Of a DNA stretch of 64,000 nucleotides, positions 1 to 7,461 are shown in pieces; positions within the stretch are counted from its first letter, which is position 1, and each line of letters opens with the position of its first letter. Position numbers and translations under genes: made by a program. Origin of the DNA: Paenibacillus albidus (GTDB taxonomy: Bacteria > Bacillota > Bacilli > Paenibacillales > Paenibacillaceae); assembly GCF_014644435.1 (NCBI RefSeq), contig NZ_BMKR01000010.1:1-64000 (forward strand), given 5' to 3'. The notes under the pieces are model-generated. The model did not search any database, was not told the origin of the DNA, and was given only the letters and a program-made list of their open reading frames with translations.

Positions 1-135
1 ATGTTCAATCAAAAATTCACCATTCGAATACAACTTCCCAATATCACCTATTGAAGTCCATTCCTGTTTTGTATAAACCCCATTAATACGGTTAGCTGGA
101 TTATATTTAGTAATTCTCCAAGAATAATAATACAT
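1..135 (-). CDS. Immunity-like small protein, partial at left edge
   Basis: An open frame of 45 codons begins at the ATG at 135-133 and runs off the window. It starts MYYYSWRITKYNP and continues with QEWTSIGDIGKLY. The start has a GGAG ribosome site six bases upstream and lies one base after the stop of the RHS remnant, the usual place of an immunity gene behind a polymorphic toxin. Aromatic-rich openings of this sort occur in small proteins found after RHS tips, but I assign no named family. The immunity role is inferred from position only. The rest of the gene is outside the window. Confidence 0.45.
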   Translation of the reverse strand, partial: MYYYSWRITKYNPANRINGVYTKQEWTSIGDIGKLYSNGEFLIEH

Positions 136-136
136 C

Positions 137-470
137 TTATTCTCCAATCTTAGTTAAGAGTGCATCAAAAGTACCTGACTGAGTAATTTTACTGGTTAAT
201 TCATATATCTCCGTCTTCCCTGGCAATTGAAGCATTGTATCCACCTAGTTCTCAGTATAATACTCTGAGGGATCGACATGAGTTAATGGATTGTTCTCCA
301 CATACGTATACAAATTCTACAAATTCAAACTCAGCGGATTATCTATCTCCCCCTCAACCCAATCCTCACTTAAAAACCGACTGATACTCGGATCATAATA
401 CCGTGCCCGCAGATAGTAAAGACCTGATTCTTTATCATAAATCTCACCCGTGTATTTAAATGGCTTTTTT
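137..470 (-). pseudogene. RHS-repeat core and toxin-tip remnant with two in-frame stops
   Basis: The minus strand reads the RHS-associated core: PFKYTGEIYDKESG, then LYYLRARYYDPSISRFLSED and NLYTYVENNPLTHVDPS. The frame is broken by TAG after PLSLNL, probably through a 9-base duplication, and by a second TAG after EYYTEN at 247-245. It stays open beyond that, as MLQLPGKTEIYELTSKITQ, to a TAA at 139-137. Intact RHS proteins carry many YD repeats upstream and a variable toxin of about 100 residues after the core. Here the repeats are absent and only about 40 residues follow the core. It is the decayed 3' end of an RHS toxin gene. Confidence 0.8.
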
Positions 471-523
471 ATACAATATTATTGTGGTTTAGCTTATCTT
501 CGGTCCTCTTTTATCTACTCCCT

Positions 524-565
524 AAAAAAGCCCCCTAGAAAAGCAAACTTCAGCTTTTCTACGGG
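524..565 (-). terminator. Intrinsic terminator after permease remnant
   Basis: Read on the minus strand, CCCGTAGAAAAGC and GCTTTTCTAGGGG form a long stem with an 8-base loop, followed by GCTTTTTT. It lies 50 bases downstream of the broken permease, so it probably ended that gene's old transcript. Confidence 0.7.
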
Positions 566-616
566 ACATAAATGCAACTATTTTGCCAGACTCCTGCTCA
601 AAAAAACGTCTTCCAA

Positions 617-1067
617 TTACCCTTTAACTGAACCCACTGTAAGTCCACCCACGAAATACTTCTGCAGGAAGGAGAAGGCAATCAGCAGCGGAAGCGCGCA
701 CAACATACAGGCAGCAAACAGCACGTTCCACTGGGTCGGATTCTGCTGGTCTCCCATGAATCCAAGCATAGCCAGGGGAAGGAGACTGCGAGGCTTCCGA
801 GATAAAGGTCATATTGAAGAAATAGTCGTTCCAGATCCAGATGCCCTGCGTGATAATGACCGAGACCGTTACCGGAATCAGCAGCGGAAATACGACTGTC
901 CAGAAGCGGCGCAAAAGTCCAGCCCCGTCAATATGTGCTGCCTCCTCCACCTCTTCCGGAACACCGCTGCGGATAAAGCCGGTATACAGGAACGTCGAGA
1001 ACGGCAGACTGCAGGTTACGCCTGTTTGAATATGCAGTGAATACAGCACAGCGGCAGCCATGGACAA
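617..1067 (-). pseudogene. Truncated, frameshifted MalG-type sugar ABC permease
   Basis: The minus strand encodes the C-terminal part of a carbohydrate ABC permease, including the EAA loop (EEVEEAAHIDGAG) that contacts the ATPase. Near 783 the reading jumps frame. After FISEASQSPS the correct continuation is LPLAMLGFMGDQQ in another frame, ending at QKYFVGGLTVGSVKG and a TAA at 619-617. A one-base indel in the CTCCTTCCCC stretch explains this. The N-terminal half, with the first membrane helices, is missing before 1067. No partner permease or binding protein is adjacent, so this is an isolated remnant of a lost transporter. Confidence 0.8.
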
Positions 1068-1101
1068 AAATATTGCCCAGGGCTGTCGCTGTCAAACTTC
1101 G

Positions 1102-2565
1102 CTATGCCTTCCGAATGATTTTTTTATCCTCAATTTGATACACTGTATCAGCCACGTTCTCCAACAAACGGACATCGTGCGATATAAAAATGATTGTACC
1201 CGTGTAGCTTTTCATCAAATTCTCCAGTGCTTCTAAGGCAGGAAGATCAAGAAAATTACTTGGTTCATCCATTAGCAAAATATTGTATCGGCCCAGTAGT
1301 ATTTTAGCAAGTTGCAATTTAATGATTTCGCCACCACTTAAAACAGCTAGCTCCTTGCGTACATCATGCTGAGCAAATCCCATAGAGGCAAGTACAGCTC
1401 GAATTTCCGACACCTGGTAATCACAATTTTCCAGCATGAACTCCATAACTCCCTGATTACGCTGAAACTTGTAACCGTCTTGAGCAAAATAGCCGATTTC
1501 CGCTTTAGGCGATAAGGAAATGCCGTCTTCACGATCCAGGATCATTTTGAAAAGCGTTGTTTTACCTGTTCCATTTACACCAGTTACCGCAATCTTGGCA
1601 TGGAGCGGAAATTGGAAAGACGCTTTCTCAAAAATGACCTTATCCCCGAACTTTTTGCAGATCTCTTTCCCCGTGATAGGAAAGGGATTGTGAAGCTCCA
1701 AGGCTTTGTTCTGGCGAAATTGGACGGAACGAATCACTTCGGGTGGTGTCACATTACCAAGCGCTTCGATTCTATGTTCCATGTTTTTAGCGGCATTATA
1801 GAGCTTCTTCTGTTTGCTGCCTATCGTTTTTTGATGACTGAGACGTCCGCCGCTGTCAGAGCTGTTTTTTCTTGAAGCTCCCTTCGCCTTTTGATCCATC
1901 TTCCGAGCCTGATTCTGTTTTTCATGGATTGATTTCTCGAGCCGGTCCCGTTCAGCAATAAACTGTTGATATTGTGCAGCCTGGCTTTGCCGTTCTTCTT
2001 CCTTCTGAGCCAAGTATTCGGAATATCCGCCCCAATACTCGGTAATCTTCCCCTCTTTCAACTCCCAAATCTTATCGACGGTTTGATCAAGGAAATAGCG
2101 GTCATGACTAATGATCAGCAAAGCGCCTGAATAATATTTAAGCTGGTTGATCAAAAAATCCAGGCCATCACGATCCAGGTGACTCGTAGGTTCATCCGCA
2201 AAGATACCATGTGCCGCTCCTGACAGAGCGTGTGCAATTTTCAGCCTTGTTTCCTCACCACCGCTCATAATCTTTTCATCAACTTTATCAATTTTCAACT
2301 TGCCCATTAAAGCGTGTGATTGTACCTCTTCTACGGCAACATCATCCAATTGCGGGATATAAGTAAAATGGCCCTCGCGGACAATTTTACCCTCCGTTAA
2401 AGGAGTGTCACCCAGCAACACTTTTAATAATGTGCTCTTTCCTGCACCGTTCGCACCAACCAGACCGATGCGATCATAATCATAGAGCTCCAAATCTTCA
2501 ATATCTAAAACATCGCGCCCCGTATATTCCACATGAATACCTTTTGCTTTTATCAATAACATCAT
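1102..2565 (-). CDS. ABC-F ATPase, probable antibiotic-resistance ribosomal protection protein
   Basis: This 487-residue protein has two ABC ATPase domains and no membrane segment, as in ABC-F proteins that enter the ribosomal E site. The first domain has Walker [10 protein letters not shown] (about residue 38), signature MSGGE and Walker [11 protein letters not shown]. The second has [13 protein letters not shown] and [11 protein letters not shown]. The domains are joined by a long charged helical linker at about residues 190-290, the region that displaces drugs in resistance-type members. AGGAGG lies 5 bases before the first ATG and 8 before the second. The leader at 2566-2993 carries an ErmD-like leader peptide, which points to macrolide-type induction. 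The drug range cannot be read from the sequence; Msr/Vga/VmlR-like resistance is the best guess. Confidence 0.85.
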   Translation of the reverse strand: MMLLIKAKGIHVEYTGRDVLDIEDLELYDYDRIGLVGANGAGKSTLLKVLLGDTPLTEGKIVREGHFTYIPQLDDVAVEEVQSHALMGKLKIDKVDEKIMSGGEETRLKIAHALSGAAHGIFADEPTSHLDRDGLDFLINQLKYYSGALLIISHDRYFLDQTVDKIWELKEGKITEYWGGYSEYLAQKEEERQSQAAQYQQFIAERDRLEKSIHEKQNQARKMDQKAKGASRKNSSDSGGRLSHQKTIGSKQKKLYNAAKNMEHRIEALGNVTPPEVIRSVQFRQNKALELHNPFPITGKEICKKFGDKVIFEKASFQFPLHAKIAVTGVNGTGKTTLFKMILDREDGISLSPKAEIGYFAQDGYKFQRNQGVMEFMLENCDYQVSEIRAVLASMGFAQHDVRKELAVLSGGEIIKLQLAKILLGRYNILLMDEPSNFLDLPALEALENLMKSYTGTIIFISHDVRLLENVADTVYQIEDKKIIRKA

Positions 2566-2580
2566 ATAATCCTCCTTCAG

Positions 2581-2618
2581 AAATCGCAGTGTTCTGTTCG
2601 CAGGATAACCTGCGATTT
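2581..2618 (-). promoter_or_regulatory. Competing hairpins before the ABC-F ribosome site
   Basis: On the minus strand AAATCGCAG (2618-2610) can pair with CTGCGATTT (2589-2581), ending 5 bases before the AGGAGG of the ABC-F gene. A smaller perfect hairpin, CGCAGG-TTAT-CCTGCG (2614-2599), uses part of the same bases, so the two cannot form together. A further copy, CTGCGATTTT, lies upstream at 2825-2816 and could capture the same AAATCGCAG arm. This three-copy arrangement fits a translational attenuator; folding is inferred by eye. Confidence 0.6.
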
Positions 2619-2630
2619 AAGAAGTGAGGA

Positions 2631-2663
2631 TTATATAAAGAAGTACCAATGCATATATCGCAT
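2631..2663 (-). CDS. Leader peptide MRYMHWYFFI upstream of ABC-F gene
   Basis: Ten codons (MRYMHWYFFI, then TAA) preceded by AAAAGGGAG at good spacing. The peptide is rich in aromatic residues and ends 13 bases before the RBS-proximal hairpin arm at 2618. A ribosome stalled near its end would cover or disturb that arm. Its ribosome site lies inside the end of the 41-codon ORF, so the two may be translationally coupled. Leader function is inferred from position and ribosome site. Confidence 0.6.
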   Translation of the reverse strand: MRYMHWYFFI

Positions 2664-2667
2664 AAAT

Positions 2668-2793
2668 TCAGCTCCCTTTTGGGCTCAAGCTATAAAAACA
2701 GCGGATGGTTATGAGCAATAAAAAAATACAGATCCAAGTCCATAATGCGGGCTTAGATCTGCATTTATCACGAGAGAGAACACGGCGATACAT
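2668..2793 (-). CDS. 41-codon ORF spanning the attenuator terminator
   Basis: ATG at 2793 to TGA at 2670-2668. The product starts MYRRVLSRDKCRSKPALW and has a hydrophobic stretch ICIFLLLITI, so it could insert in the membrane. It reads straight through the terminator hairpin at 2720-2762, so its translation would melt that hairpin. No convincing ribosome site precedes it, which argues that translation is weak or conditional. It may be only an open frame within the leader RNA. Confidence 0.35.
   Translation of the reverse strand: MYRRVLSRDKCRSKPALWTWICIFLLLITIRCFYSLSPKGS
2720..2762 (-). terminator. Attenuator terminator hairpin 2 in ABC-F leader
   Basis: Minus-strand GCAGATCTAAGCCC pairs with GGACTTGGATCTGT (one mismatch plus wobbles) around a 7-base loop and is followed by A and TTTTTTT. 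It lies within the leader, about 155 bases before the ABC-F start, so it should end transcripts early unless disrupted. Confidence 0.75.
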
Positions 2794-2854
2794 GGCATAG
2801 CCAAAAAAGCTATCCAAAATCGCAGTCTATGTCTTCATACGCAAAATAAGCAGC

Positions 2855-2896
2855 TCAAAAAAAGCCCACAGATGTGGATAAAAATCCGCTTTTTTA
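2855..2896 (-). terminator. Attenuator terminator hairpin 1 in ABC-F leader
   Basis: Starting 9 bases after the MFHSMRLR stop codon, the minus strand reads AAAAAAGC, then CCACA-TC-TGTGG, then GCTTTTTTT. The outer arms (AAAAAAGC/GCTTTTTT) and inner stem form a rho-independent terminator. A ribosome stalled on the leader peptide would sit just upstream. Confidence 0.65.
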
Positions 2897-2904
2897 TTGC
2901 CAGC

Positions 2905-2931
2905 TTATCTTAAACGCATGGAGTGAAACAT
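2905..2931 (-). CDS. ErmD-like stalling leader peptide MFHSMRLR
   Basis: Eight codons, ATG TTT CAC TCC ATG CGT TTA AGA TAA, with AGGAGG ten bases upstream. The peptide differs at one residue from the start of the ErmD leader peptide (MTHSMRLR), in which macrolide-bound ribosomes arrest at the Arg-Leu-Arg motif. The RLR motif is intact here and is followed at once by a stop. It is the first ORF of the transcript from the promoter at 2965-2993. This predicts drug-dependent stalling that controls the downstream ABC-F gene. The resemblance is seen in the sequence; the inducing drug is inferred. Confidence 0.85.
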   Translation of the reverse strand: MFHSMRLR

Positions 2932-2964
2932 AGATAACGAGCCTCCTAATAAAGAATTGATTGA

Positions 2965-2993
2965 ATAATAACATTCATTACTCCAACTGTCAA
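2965..2993 (-). promoter_or_regulatory. Sigma-A promoter of ABC-F leader transcript
   Basis: A perfect -35 TTGACA (2993-2988), a 17-base spacer and a -10 TATTAT (2970-2965) on the minus strand. The leader peptide start lies 34 bases further on. It is a strong constitutive promoter, which fits control by attenuation rather than by a repressor. Confidence 0.85.
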
Positions 2994-3011
2994 TTTGGCC
3001 TGGATACTAGT

Positions 3012-3047
3012 ACTAGCCCTACAACCACAAGGGTTACAGGGCTTAGT
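3012..3047 (-). other. Stem-loop after the symporter gene
   Basis: ACTAGCCCT (3012-3020) can pair with AGGGCTTAGT (3038-3047), with weaker pairing inside. It lies between the symporter stop and the ABC-F promoter and may end the symporter transcript, but no T-run follows on the minus strand. Confidence 0.35.
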
Positions 3048-3077
3048 TATCCATTCTCCAGATGAAGGGTTGTTGAA

Positions 3078-4430
3078 TTAGAAGGTCAGAATTCCCGAGG
3101 TATGGAGCAACACCAGGAACACCAGAACCGGTGCAACATAGCGGAGCATGAACAACCAGATGCGGAACCAGCGTGCCTGTAGCCCAGCCGCTTCCGCTGC
3201 CCCTTTCCAGAAGTATCCGGCGAAAATGGTGATCAGCAGACCGCCAAGCGGCAGCATAATGTTGGAGGTGATGAAATCCATCCAGTCGAACAGGGCTTTG
3301 CCGCCAAACTTCAGCTCAGGGAACATGCCCAGCGACATCGCTGAGGGAATACCGAGCAGGAAACAGACCAGTGACAAAATCCAGACCGAACGTTGACGGC
3401 TCCAGTTCCAGCGCTCCATCGCGAAGGATACAGGCACTTCAAGCAAGGAGACGGCCGAGGTCAAAGCGGCAATCGCCAGCAGGATGAAGAACAGACCGCC
3501 GAAGAATGCACCAAAAGGCATAGCCGAAAAAGCTGCCGGCAGAGCGATAAAGATCAGCGAAGGCCCTTGGTCAGGGGCAATGCCAAATGAGAACGTCGTC
3601 GGGAAAATAATCAGTCCGGCGATAAATGCATACAGCAAATCTCCGGCGCCAATCGCAATTGCAGCGGTACCCAGCGACTGTTTTTTATCCACATAAGAAC
3701 CGTAAGTCAGCAGAATCCCCATCCCGAGCGACAACGAGAAAAAGGCATGTCCCAAGGCGACCAGCGCGGATTCTGCCGTCAGCACCGAGAAGTCCGGTTT
3801 GAGGAAAAAGGATACACCTTCGCCTGCGTCAGGCAAGGTTACCGCGCGGATCATGAGCACAATGAGGAGAACGACCAGCCCGGGAATCAACACTTTATTG
3901 AATTTCTCAATCCCGCCCGATACCCCCAGGATGACTACGCCCGCCGTAATCAGCATGGCTACTCCCTGCCAGACGATCGGCTTATACCCTGAGATAAAGG
4001 AGCCAAATTGGCCTGCGTAATCACTTGTGCTGAACAATTGCCCATTGAAGGCAATCATCGCGTAGTTCAGCGTCCAGCCTGCAACAATAATATAAAAGGA
4101 GAGGATTAGAAAAGGCGCCACCACTTGCAGAATTCCGGCTGCCTTCCAGCCTTTCCCCCCTCCGGCACGTATGAACGAAGTCGCCGCGCTTCCGCGTCCG
4201 CTACGTCCGATGGCCAGTTCAGCCAGCAGCACCGGCAAGCCGATCAGCACCAGACAGACGATGAAAAGAAGGAAGAAAGCTGCACCGCCATTTTCCCCTG
4301 TAATATAAGGGAACTTCCACATATTCCCCAGACCAACAGAACTGCCGATGGCAGCAAAAATAAAGCCGCTGGAGGAAAAACGCTCCTTCTTCTCCGAAAG
4401 CAGGCTTTTTTCACCTTTAAATTGATTCAT
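3078..4430 (-). CDS. Sodium-dependent neurotransmitter/amino-acid symporter (NSS family)
   Basis: This 450-residue membrane protein begins with a cytoplasmic stretch and the family hallmark SVGLGNMWKFPYITGENGG (about residues 30-48), which forms the unwound first helix that binds sodium and substrate in LeuT. About eleven hydrophobic segments follow, including LLTYGSYVDKKQ near the second sodium site, as in bacterial members with 11 rather than 12 helices. The product likely co-transports an amino acid with sodium; the substrate cannot be told. The gene stands alone between the ABC-F leader and the HxlR gene. Confidence 0.9.
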   Translation of the reverse strand: MNQFKGEKSLLSEKKERFSSSGFIFAAIGSSVGLGNMWKFPYITGENGGAAFFLLFIVCLVLIGLPVLLAELAIGRSGRGSAATSFIRAGGGKGWKAAGILQVVAPFLILSFYIIVAGWTLNYAMIAFNGQLFSTSDYAGQFGSFISGYKPIVWQGVAMLITAGVVILGVSGGIEKFNKVLIPGLVVLLIVLMIRAVTLPDAGEGVSFFLKPDFSVLTAESALVALGHAFFSLSLGMGILLTYGSYVDKKQSLGTAAIAIGAGDLLYAFIAGLIIFPTTFSFGIAPDQGPSLIFIALPAAFSAMPFGAFFGGLFFILLAIAALTSAVSLLEVPVSFAMERWNWSRQRSVWILSLVCFLLGIPSAMSLGMFPELKFGGKALFDWMDFITSNIMLPLGGLLITIFAGYFWKGAAEAAGLQARWFRIWLFMLRYVAPVLVFLVLLHTSGILTF

Positions 4431-4576
4431 TTACTCACGCCCCATTTTCTCTTTGTAAGAACTCATTATAGCTTAAGTAATGATGAGAGTCATATGAAAA
4501 TTCTCCTAATTTTTAAGCTGATGAGCAGGAAGCGGGCCCATATTCTCGATCATTATATGTTGTCCAGCATTAATCG

Positions 4577-4948
4577 TCATTTACCTAACTGAGCGTAATC
4601 TTCCAGCACCTTGGTTTTGTCCCCGTATTTCTTATCCAGATGATCTTCACCCCATAAGCACAAGGCTTCGAGTACATCTTCAAGCTTCCAGGCGTATTCA
4701 CTAAGCTCATATTCCACCATTGGCGGATTCTGAATGTGCAGGATCCGAATAATAATTCCGTCATCCTCAAGTTCACGCAGCTGCTGGGTCAGCACTTTTT
4801 GGGTGATATCGGGAATAAGCTTGCGCAGCTCAAAGGTGCGTTTTCTTCCGGTAGATAGATGATACAGAATACTTCCCTTCCATTTGCCGCGGATGACTTC
4901 CAAAGCCGCTTCCAGGCCTAACTTATATTTTTTGGGTGTTTCGTTCAT
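4577..4948 (-). CDS. HxlR-family winged-helix regulator
   Basis: The 123-residue protein is one compact HxlR domain: EVIRGKWKGSILYHLSTG opens the winged helix, RKLIPDITQKVLTQQLRELE is the recognition region, and YELSEYAWKLEDVLEALCLW closes it. Such proteins bind as dimers and often sense electrophiles or quinones through cysteines (YodB, HypR). Here the only cysteine is near residue 100 (ALCLWGED). It is transcribed divergently from a flavodoxin-fold oxidoreductase and probably controls that gene and itself through the palindromes at 4987-5010. Confidence 0.88.
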   Translation of the reverse strand: MNETPKKYKLGLEAALEVIRGKWKGSILYHLSTGRKRTFELRKLIPDITQKVLTQQLRELEDDGIIIRILHIQNPPMVEYELSEYAWKLEDVLEALCLWGEDHLDKKYGDKTKVLEDYAQLGK

Positions 4949-4986
4949 ATAAACTCCCCCTCGAATAGTTTATTTAAGGAACCACA

Positions 4987-5010
4987 GCACTTAAAAGTGC
5001 GTACTTCACA
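4987..5010. promoter_or_regulatory. Candidate HxlR operator in divergent intergenic region
   Basis: GCACTT-AA-AAGTGC (4987-5000) is an inverted repeat, and AAGT-GCGT-ACTT (4995-5006) overlaps it. Both lie between the divergent HxlR and oxidoreductase genes, where an HxlR dimer would be expected to bind. Assignment rests on symmetry and position only. Confidence 0.45.
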
Positions 5011-5089
5011 CTCCAGCACCTATCCCATACAATAACACTTGTATCGCACCGAATACTATATCACACATCAGAAAGAAGGTTTATTGCAT

Positions 5090-5650
5090 ATGAAAGTTCT
5101 ATTGGTGGTTGCGCATCCCAGACAAGAATCCCTTACCCATGCCGTTATGAAACGTTTTGTGGCAGGCTTACAGCAGAATCACCATGAGGTAGACATTCTC
5201 GATCTGCATAAAGACGGCTTTAATCCGGTATACAGTGTTGAAGATGAGCGGGACTGGAATAGCCCTAACAAACAATATGCTCCCGAAATACGGGCAGAAA
5301 TGGACAGAGTTGCCGCTGCGGATGCCCTTGTTTTTGTCTTCCCCCTGTGGTGGTATAGCGTCCCCTCCATGTTAAAAGGTTATCTCGATAAAGTATGGAA
5401 CATTGGCTTGCTTCAGGAATTCCCGTCCAAAACAGTTCAATGGCTTGTTCTGGCCGGCGGAGATCAGGAGCATCTGCTGAAATATGGATATGAACCTATG
5501 ATTACTCATTATCTTAATGTAGCAATTGCCGGTTATGCCAGACTGCTGGAATCCAAGGTTGAATTCTTCTATGACACCCTTTCGAAATCGAACGAGTACA
5601 TAACGGGTCTGCTGGATCATGCTTATGAACTGGGCCAGGCATACCGTTGA
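5090..5650 (+). CDS. NAD(P)H oxidoreductase, flavodoxin-like fold (KefF/NQO1 type)
   Basis: The chosen start gives MKVLLVVAHPRQESLTHAV, the phosphate-binding first strand and loop of the flavodoxin-like fold, 186 residues in all; a longer frame from 5039 would add 17 residues without homology. Further family marks are FVFPLWWYSVPSMLKGYLDKV (near residues 85-105), which lines the FMN/FAD site, and a C-terminal helix. Proteins of this family reduce quinones or other electrophiles with NAD(P)H. The divergent HxlR gene suggests induction by such compounds. A bidirectional terminator follows. Confidence 0.85.
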   Translation: MKVLLVVAHPRQESLTHAVMKRFVAGLQQNHHEVDILDLHKDGFNPVYSVEDERDWNSPNKQYAPEIRAEMDRVAAADALVFVFPLWWYSVPSMLKGYLDKVWNIGLLQEFPSKTVQWLVLAGGDQEHLLKYGYEPMITHYLNVAIAGYARLLESKVEFFYDTLSKSNEYITGLLDHAYELGQAYR

Positions 5651-5669
5651 AAATATGCCCGCCAACAGA

Positions 5670-5706
5670 AAAAGGAGATTCCGGCTAAGAGCTGGAAATC
5701 TCCTTT
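5670..5706. terminator. Bidirectional terminator between convergent genes
   Basis: AAAAGGAGATT and AATCTCCTTTT form a stem around CCGGCTAAGAGCTGG. It lies between the oxidoreductase (plus) and the methyltransferase (minus), with A- and T-runs on either side, so it can serve both. Confidence 0.8.
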
Positions 5707-5736
5707 TATCTTCATGATACTGCAACATTTAATATG

Positions 5737-6642
5737 TTACTTGTTCGCCGGCCGCTGCTCCCGTGCATACATGCTCAAATCCTGCAGCCGGATCAGTACT
5801 TTGCCGAAACGCCCCCCTTGCCGGACAGTCACTTTGCCATCAGGATAAGTACGGTGTACATATTCCGTTACCATCTGGCGGGAAGACGTATTGGCTTCCT
5901 GGCCATGAAGCATCAGCAAATGCATCAATTCCTCGATAGCCTCTTCCTGGGGCAGCTCCGTGGTTTTCATTTCTTTGGTTATCAGCGACTGGTACGAATA
6001 ACCTTTCAGATAGAGCAGATGGGTTAAATAGGCCATATCCGAGCTTTCCGCAGGCAGCCCTTGTCCGGTCAGCAAAGGAAGAACCTCTTGAATCAGACTG
6101 TGTTCTCTTTTGCCGGCCAAAAGACTGATATAACAATACTGGCGCGCACTGCTGATTACCCTCTCCACACTGTCCCAATCCGTAACAACCGGGCACATAG
6201 ACACAAATACGAGATCAAAAGCTTTGTTCCAGCCTCTTGCATCAAGATCTATGTGCTCAAACATATCCTGCACCAGTTCTACCTGCCCCGGAGCAAACCC
6301 CGCAGTATTCTCCAAGAACAAATCTCCCAGTGGAACGTTAGGCTCCACCGCCGTAACCCGTGCCCCACGCTCGGCAAAAGGAACGGTGAATCCGCCCGAG
6401 GCAGCCCCCACATCGAGTACGGACAGACCCTTGAAGTCTACCCCCTGCCCTTCAAGCCAGCCGATAATCCGCTCACTTCGGCGTCTTCCCTCTTCACTGA
6501 ACACCTCTTCGTTAAAAGTTTTGGCCTTAAAGTCAAATAGCGTCGGCCCCATCTTGGCATGCTTCATTTTATTGCCCATCGCGGCAGGGTCCGCCTTCCA
6601 GGCCTTCTCCCACACATCTGCATTAAACAATTCGTTTGTCAT
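5737..6642 (-). CDS. SAM-dependent class I methyltransferase
   Basis: A 301-residue soluble protein. The SAM-binding motif I is VLDVGAASGGFTVPFAERGA (about residues 75-94), followed by the acidic residue of motif II in RVTAVEPNV and motif IV-like DLVFVSMCPV. The first 60 residues (SEEGRRRSERIIGWLEGQG) form a helical lid. The substrate is unknown; small-molecule methyltransferases with this layout are common and neighbours give no hint. The gene is transcribed alone from a start at 6642. A 219-bp repeat begins 18 bases upstream of the start. Confidence 0.8.
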   Translation of the reverse strand: MTNELFNADVWEKAWKADPAAMGNKMKHAKMGPTLFDFKAKTFNEEVFSEEGRRRSERIIGWLEGQGVDFKGLSVLDVGAASGGFTVPFAERGARVTAVEPNVPLGDLFLENTAGFAPGQVELVQDMFEHIDLDARGWNKAFDLVFVSMCPVVTDWDSVERVISSARQYCYISLLAGKREHSLIQEVLPLLTGQGLPAESSDMAYLTHLLYLKGYSYQSLITKEMKTTELPQEEAIEELMHLLMLHGQEANTSSRQMVTEYVHRTYPDGKVTVRQGGRFGKVLIRLQDLSMYAREQRPANK

Positions 6643-6659
6643 TTCAACTCATCCCTTTC

Positions 6660-6878
6660 CTATATAAATTGAACTTATGTTTTTTTTAATTGGGATTGGA
6701 TTGTGACTACGGTGAATGTTTGGACTTCCGGCCGCTGTTGTCTGCAGATTTCTTCATTTATACCATCCTTCACGGTTGAAATCTGCAGACAAAGGCGGTC
6801 GCTACCGCTCCTCCAGTTCCAAAATCCCCCTCCGTCATTGTCCCCATCTTCTAATATTTTCAGGTTCAATCTCTATAG
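6660..6878. repeat. 219-bp dispersed repeat with terminal inverted repeats, copy 1
   Basis: The element opens CTATATAAATTGAAC and closes GTTCAATCTCTATAG, near-perfect 15-bp terminal inverted repeats. Inside, GTCTGCAGATTTC (6740-6752) and GAAATCTGCAGAC (6778-6790) form a second perfect inverted repeat. The copy at 35885-36103 has the same length and most of the same bases. No transposase is present, so it resembles a MITE or a structured intergenic repeat. The rest of the 6643-7164 gap holds an AT-rich stretch and the ribosome site of the next gene. Confidence 0.85.
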
Positions 6879-7164
6879 ACGTATGTCCAGTAATATCAGA
6901 GATTTAACAGACTAACTATATCTGCAATAACTGCAGACGCTATTCACGAACGGCGTACTTTTGCTGTCTTATTCGGAACAGGAACCACTATCCTCCTCAA
7001 TTAAAGACTTTATTAATCCATAATAACTCTTATTCAAGCGAAAATCAAACAGCAAATACAATGACATTCGTCGCGAAATATACATAAAATTTGAATTAAT
7101 GTTAATTAACTTGAAATTACTAACCGATAGAAAAGGAGAGTGAATTTACATAAGGAGAATTTCA

Positions 7165-7374
7165 ATGGAATATGTCTTTATGCTTATCGGTCTTGGATTA
7201 TATGCACTACGCATAGCTATTCCGATTTTTGTTGCCAGAACGATGTTGAAAAGGGATTATCGCAAATGGCAGATTGCTGTTGGTTGCCTATTGGCATTAT
7301 TGATTCCGTGGCTCGGAATCATTTATCTTATCATCTCTCTTTTTACACCGCCAAGGATGACCCGTCTAAAATAA
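7165..7374 (+). CDS. Small two-helix membrane protein, unknown
   Basis: Sixty-nine residues with two hydrophobic segments: residues 4-24 (VFMLIGLGLYALRIAIPIFV) and about 37-60 (AVGCLLALLIPWLGIIYLII). A basic loop, RTMLKRDYRKW, lies between them and a basic tail, TRLK, at the end. AAGGAG stands 8 bases before the ATG and a terminator follows, so it appears to be a real single-gene unit. I recognise no family. The double-helix layout with a proline-tryptophan kink recalls PLDc_N-type membrane anchors, but that is a weak likeness. Confidence 0.65.
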   Translation: MEYVFMLIGLGLYALRIAIPIFVARTMLKRDYRKWQIAVGCLLALLIPWLGIIYLIISLFTPPRMTRLK

Positions 7375-7393
7375 TACCTGCTCACACACCAAA

Positions 7394-7433
7394 AGCCTTG
7401 ATAGACCGATTGAATCGGCTGCCAAGGTTTTTT
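7394..7433 (+). terminator. Intrinsic terminator
   Basis: GCCTTG pairs with CAAGG around an inner CCGAT-TGA-ATCGG hairpin and is followed by TTTTTTG. It ends the small membrane protein gene. Confidence 0.75.
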
Positions 7434-7461
7434 GTTGTTTCCAGCGTGGCTGCAGCGAATC

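Noticed and set aside
6703..6915. A 70-codon ORF inside repeat copy 1, with a similar one (MTTANVW...) inside copy 2.
   Set aside because: No ribosome site, and its likeness between copies follows from the repeat itself; the two diverge in length and ending.
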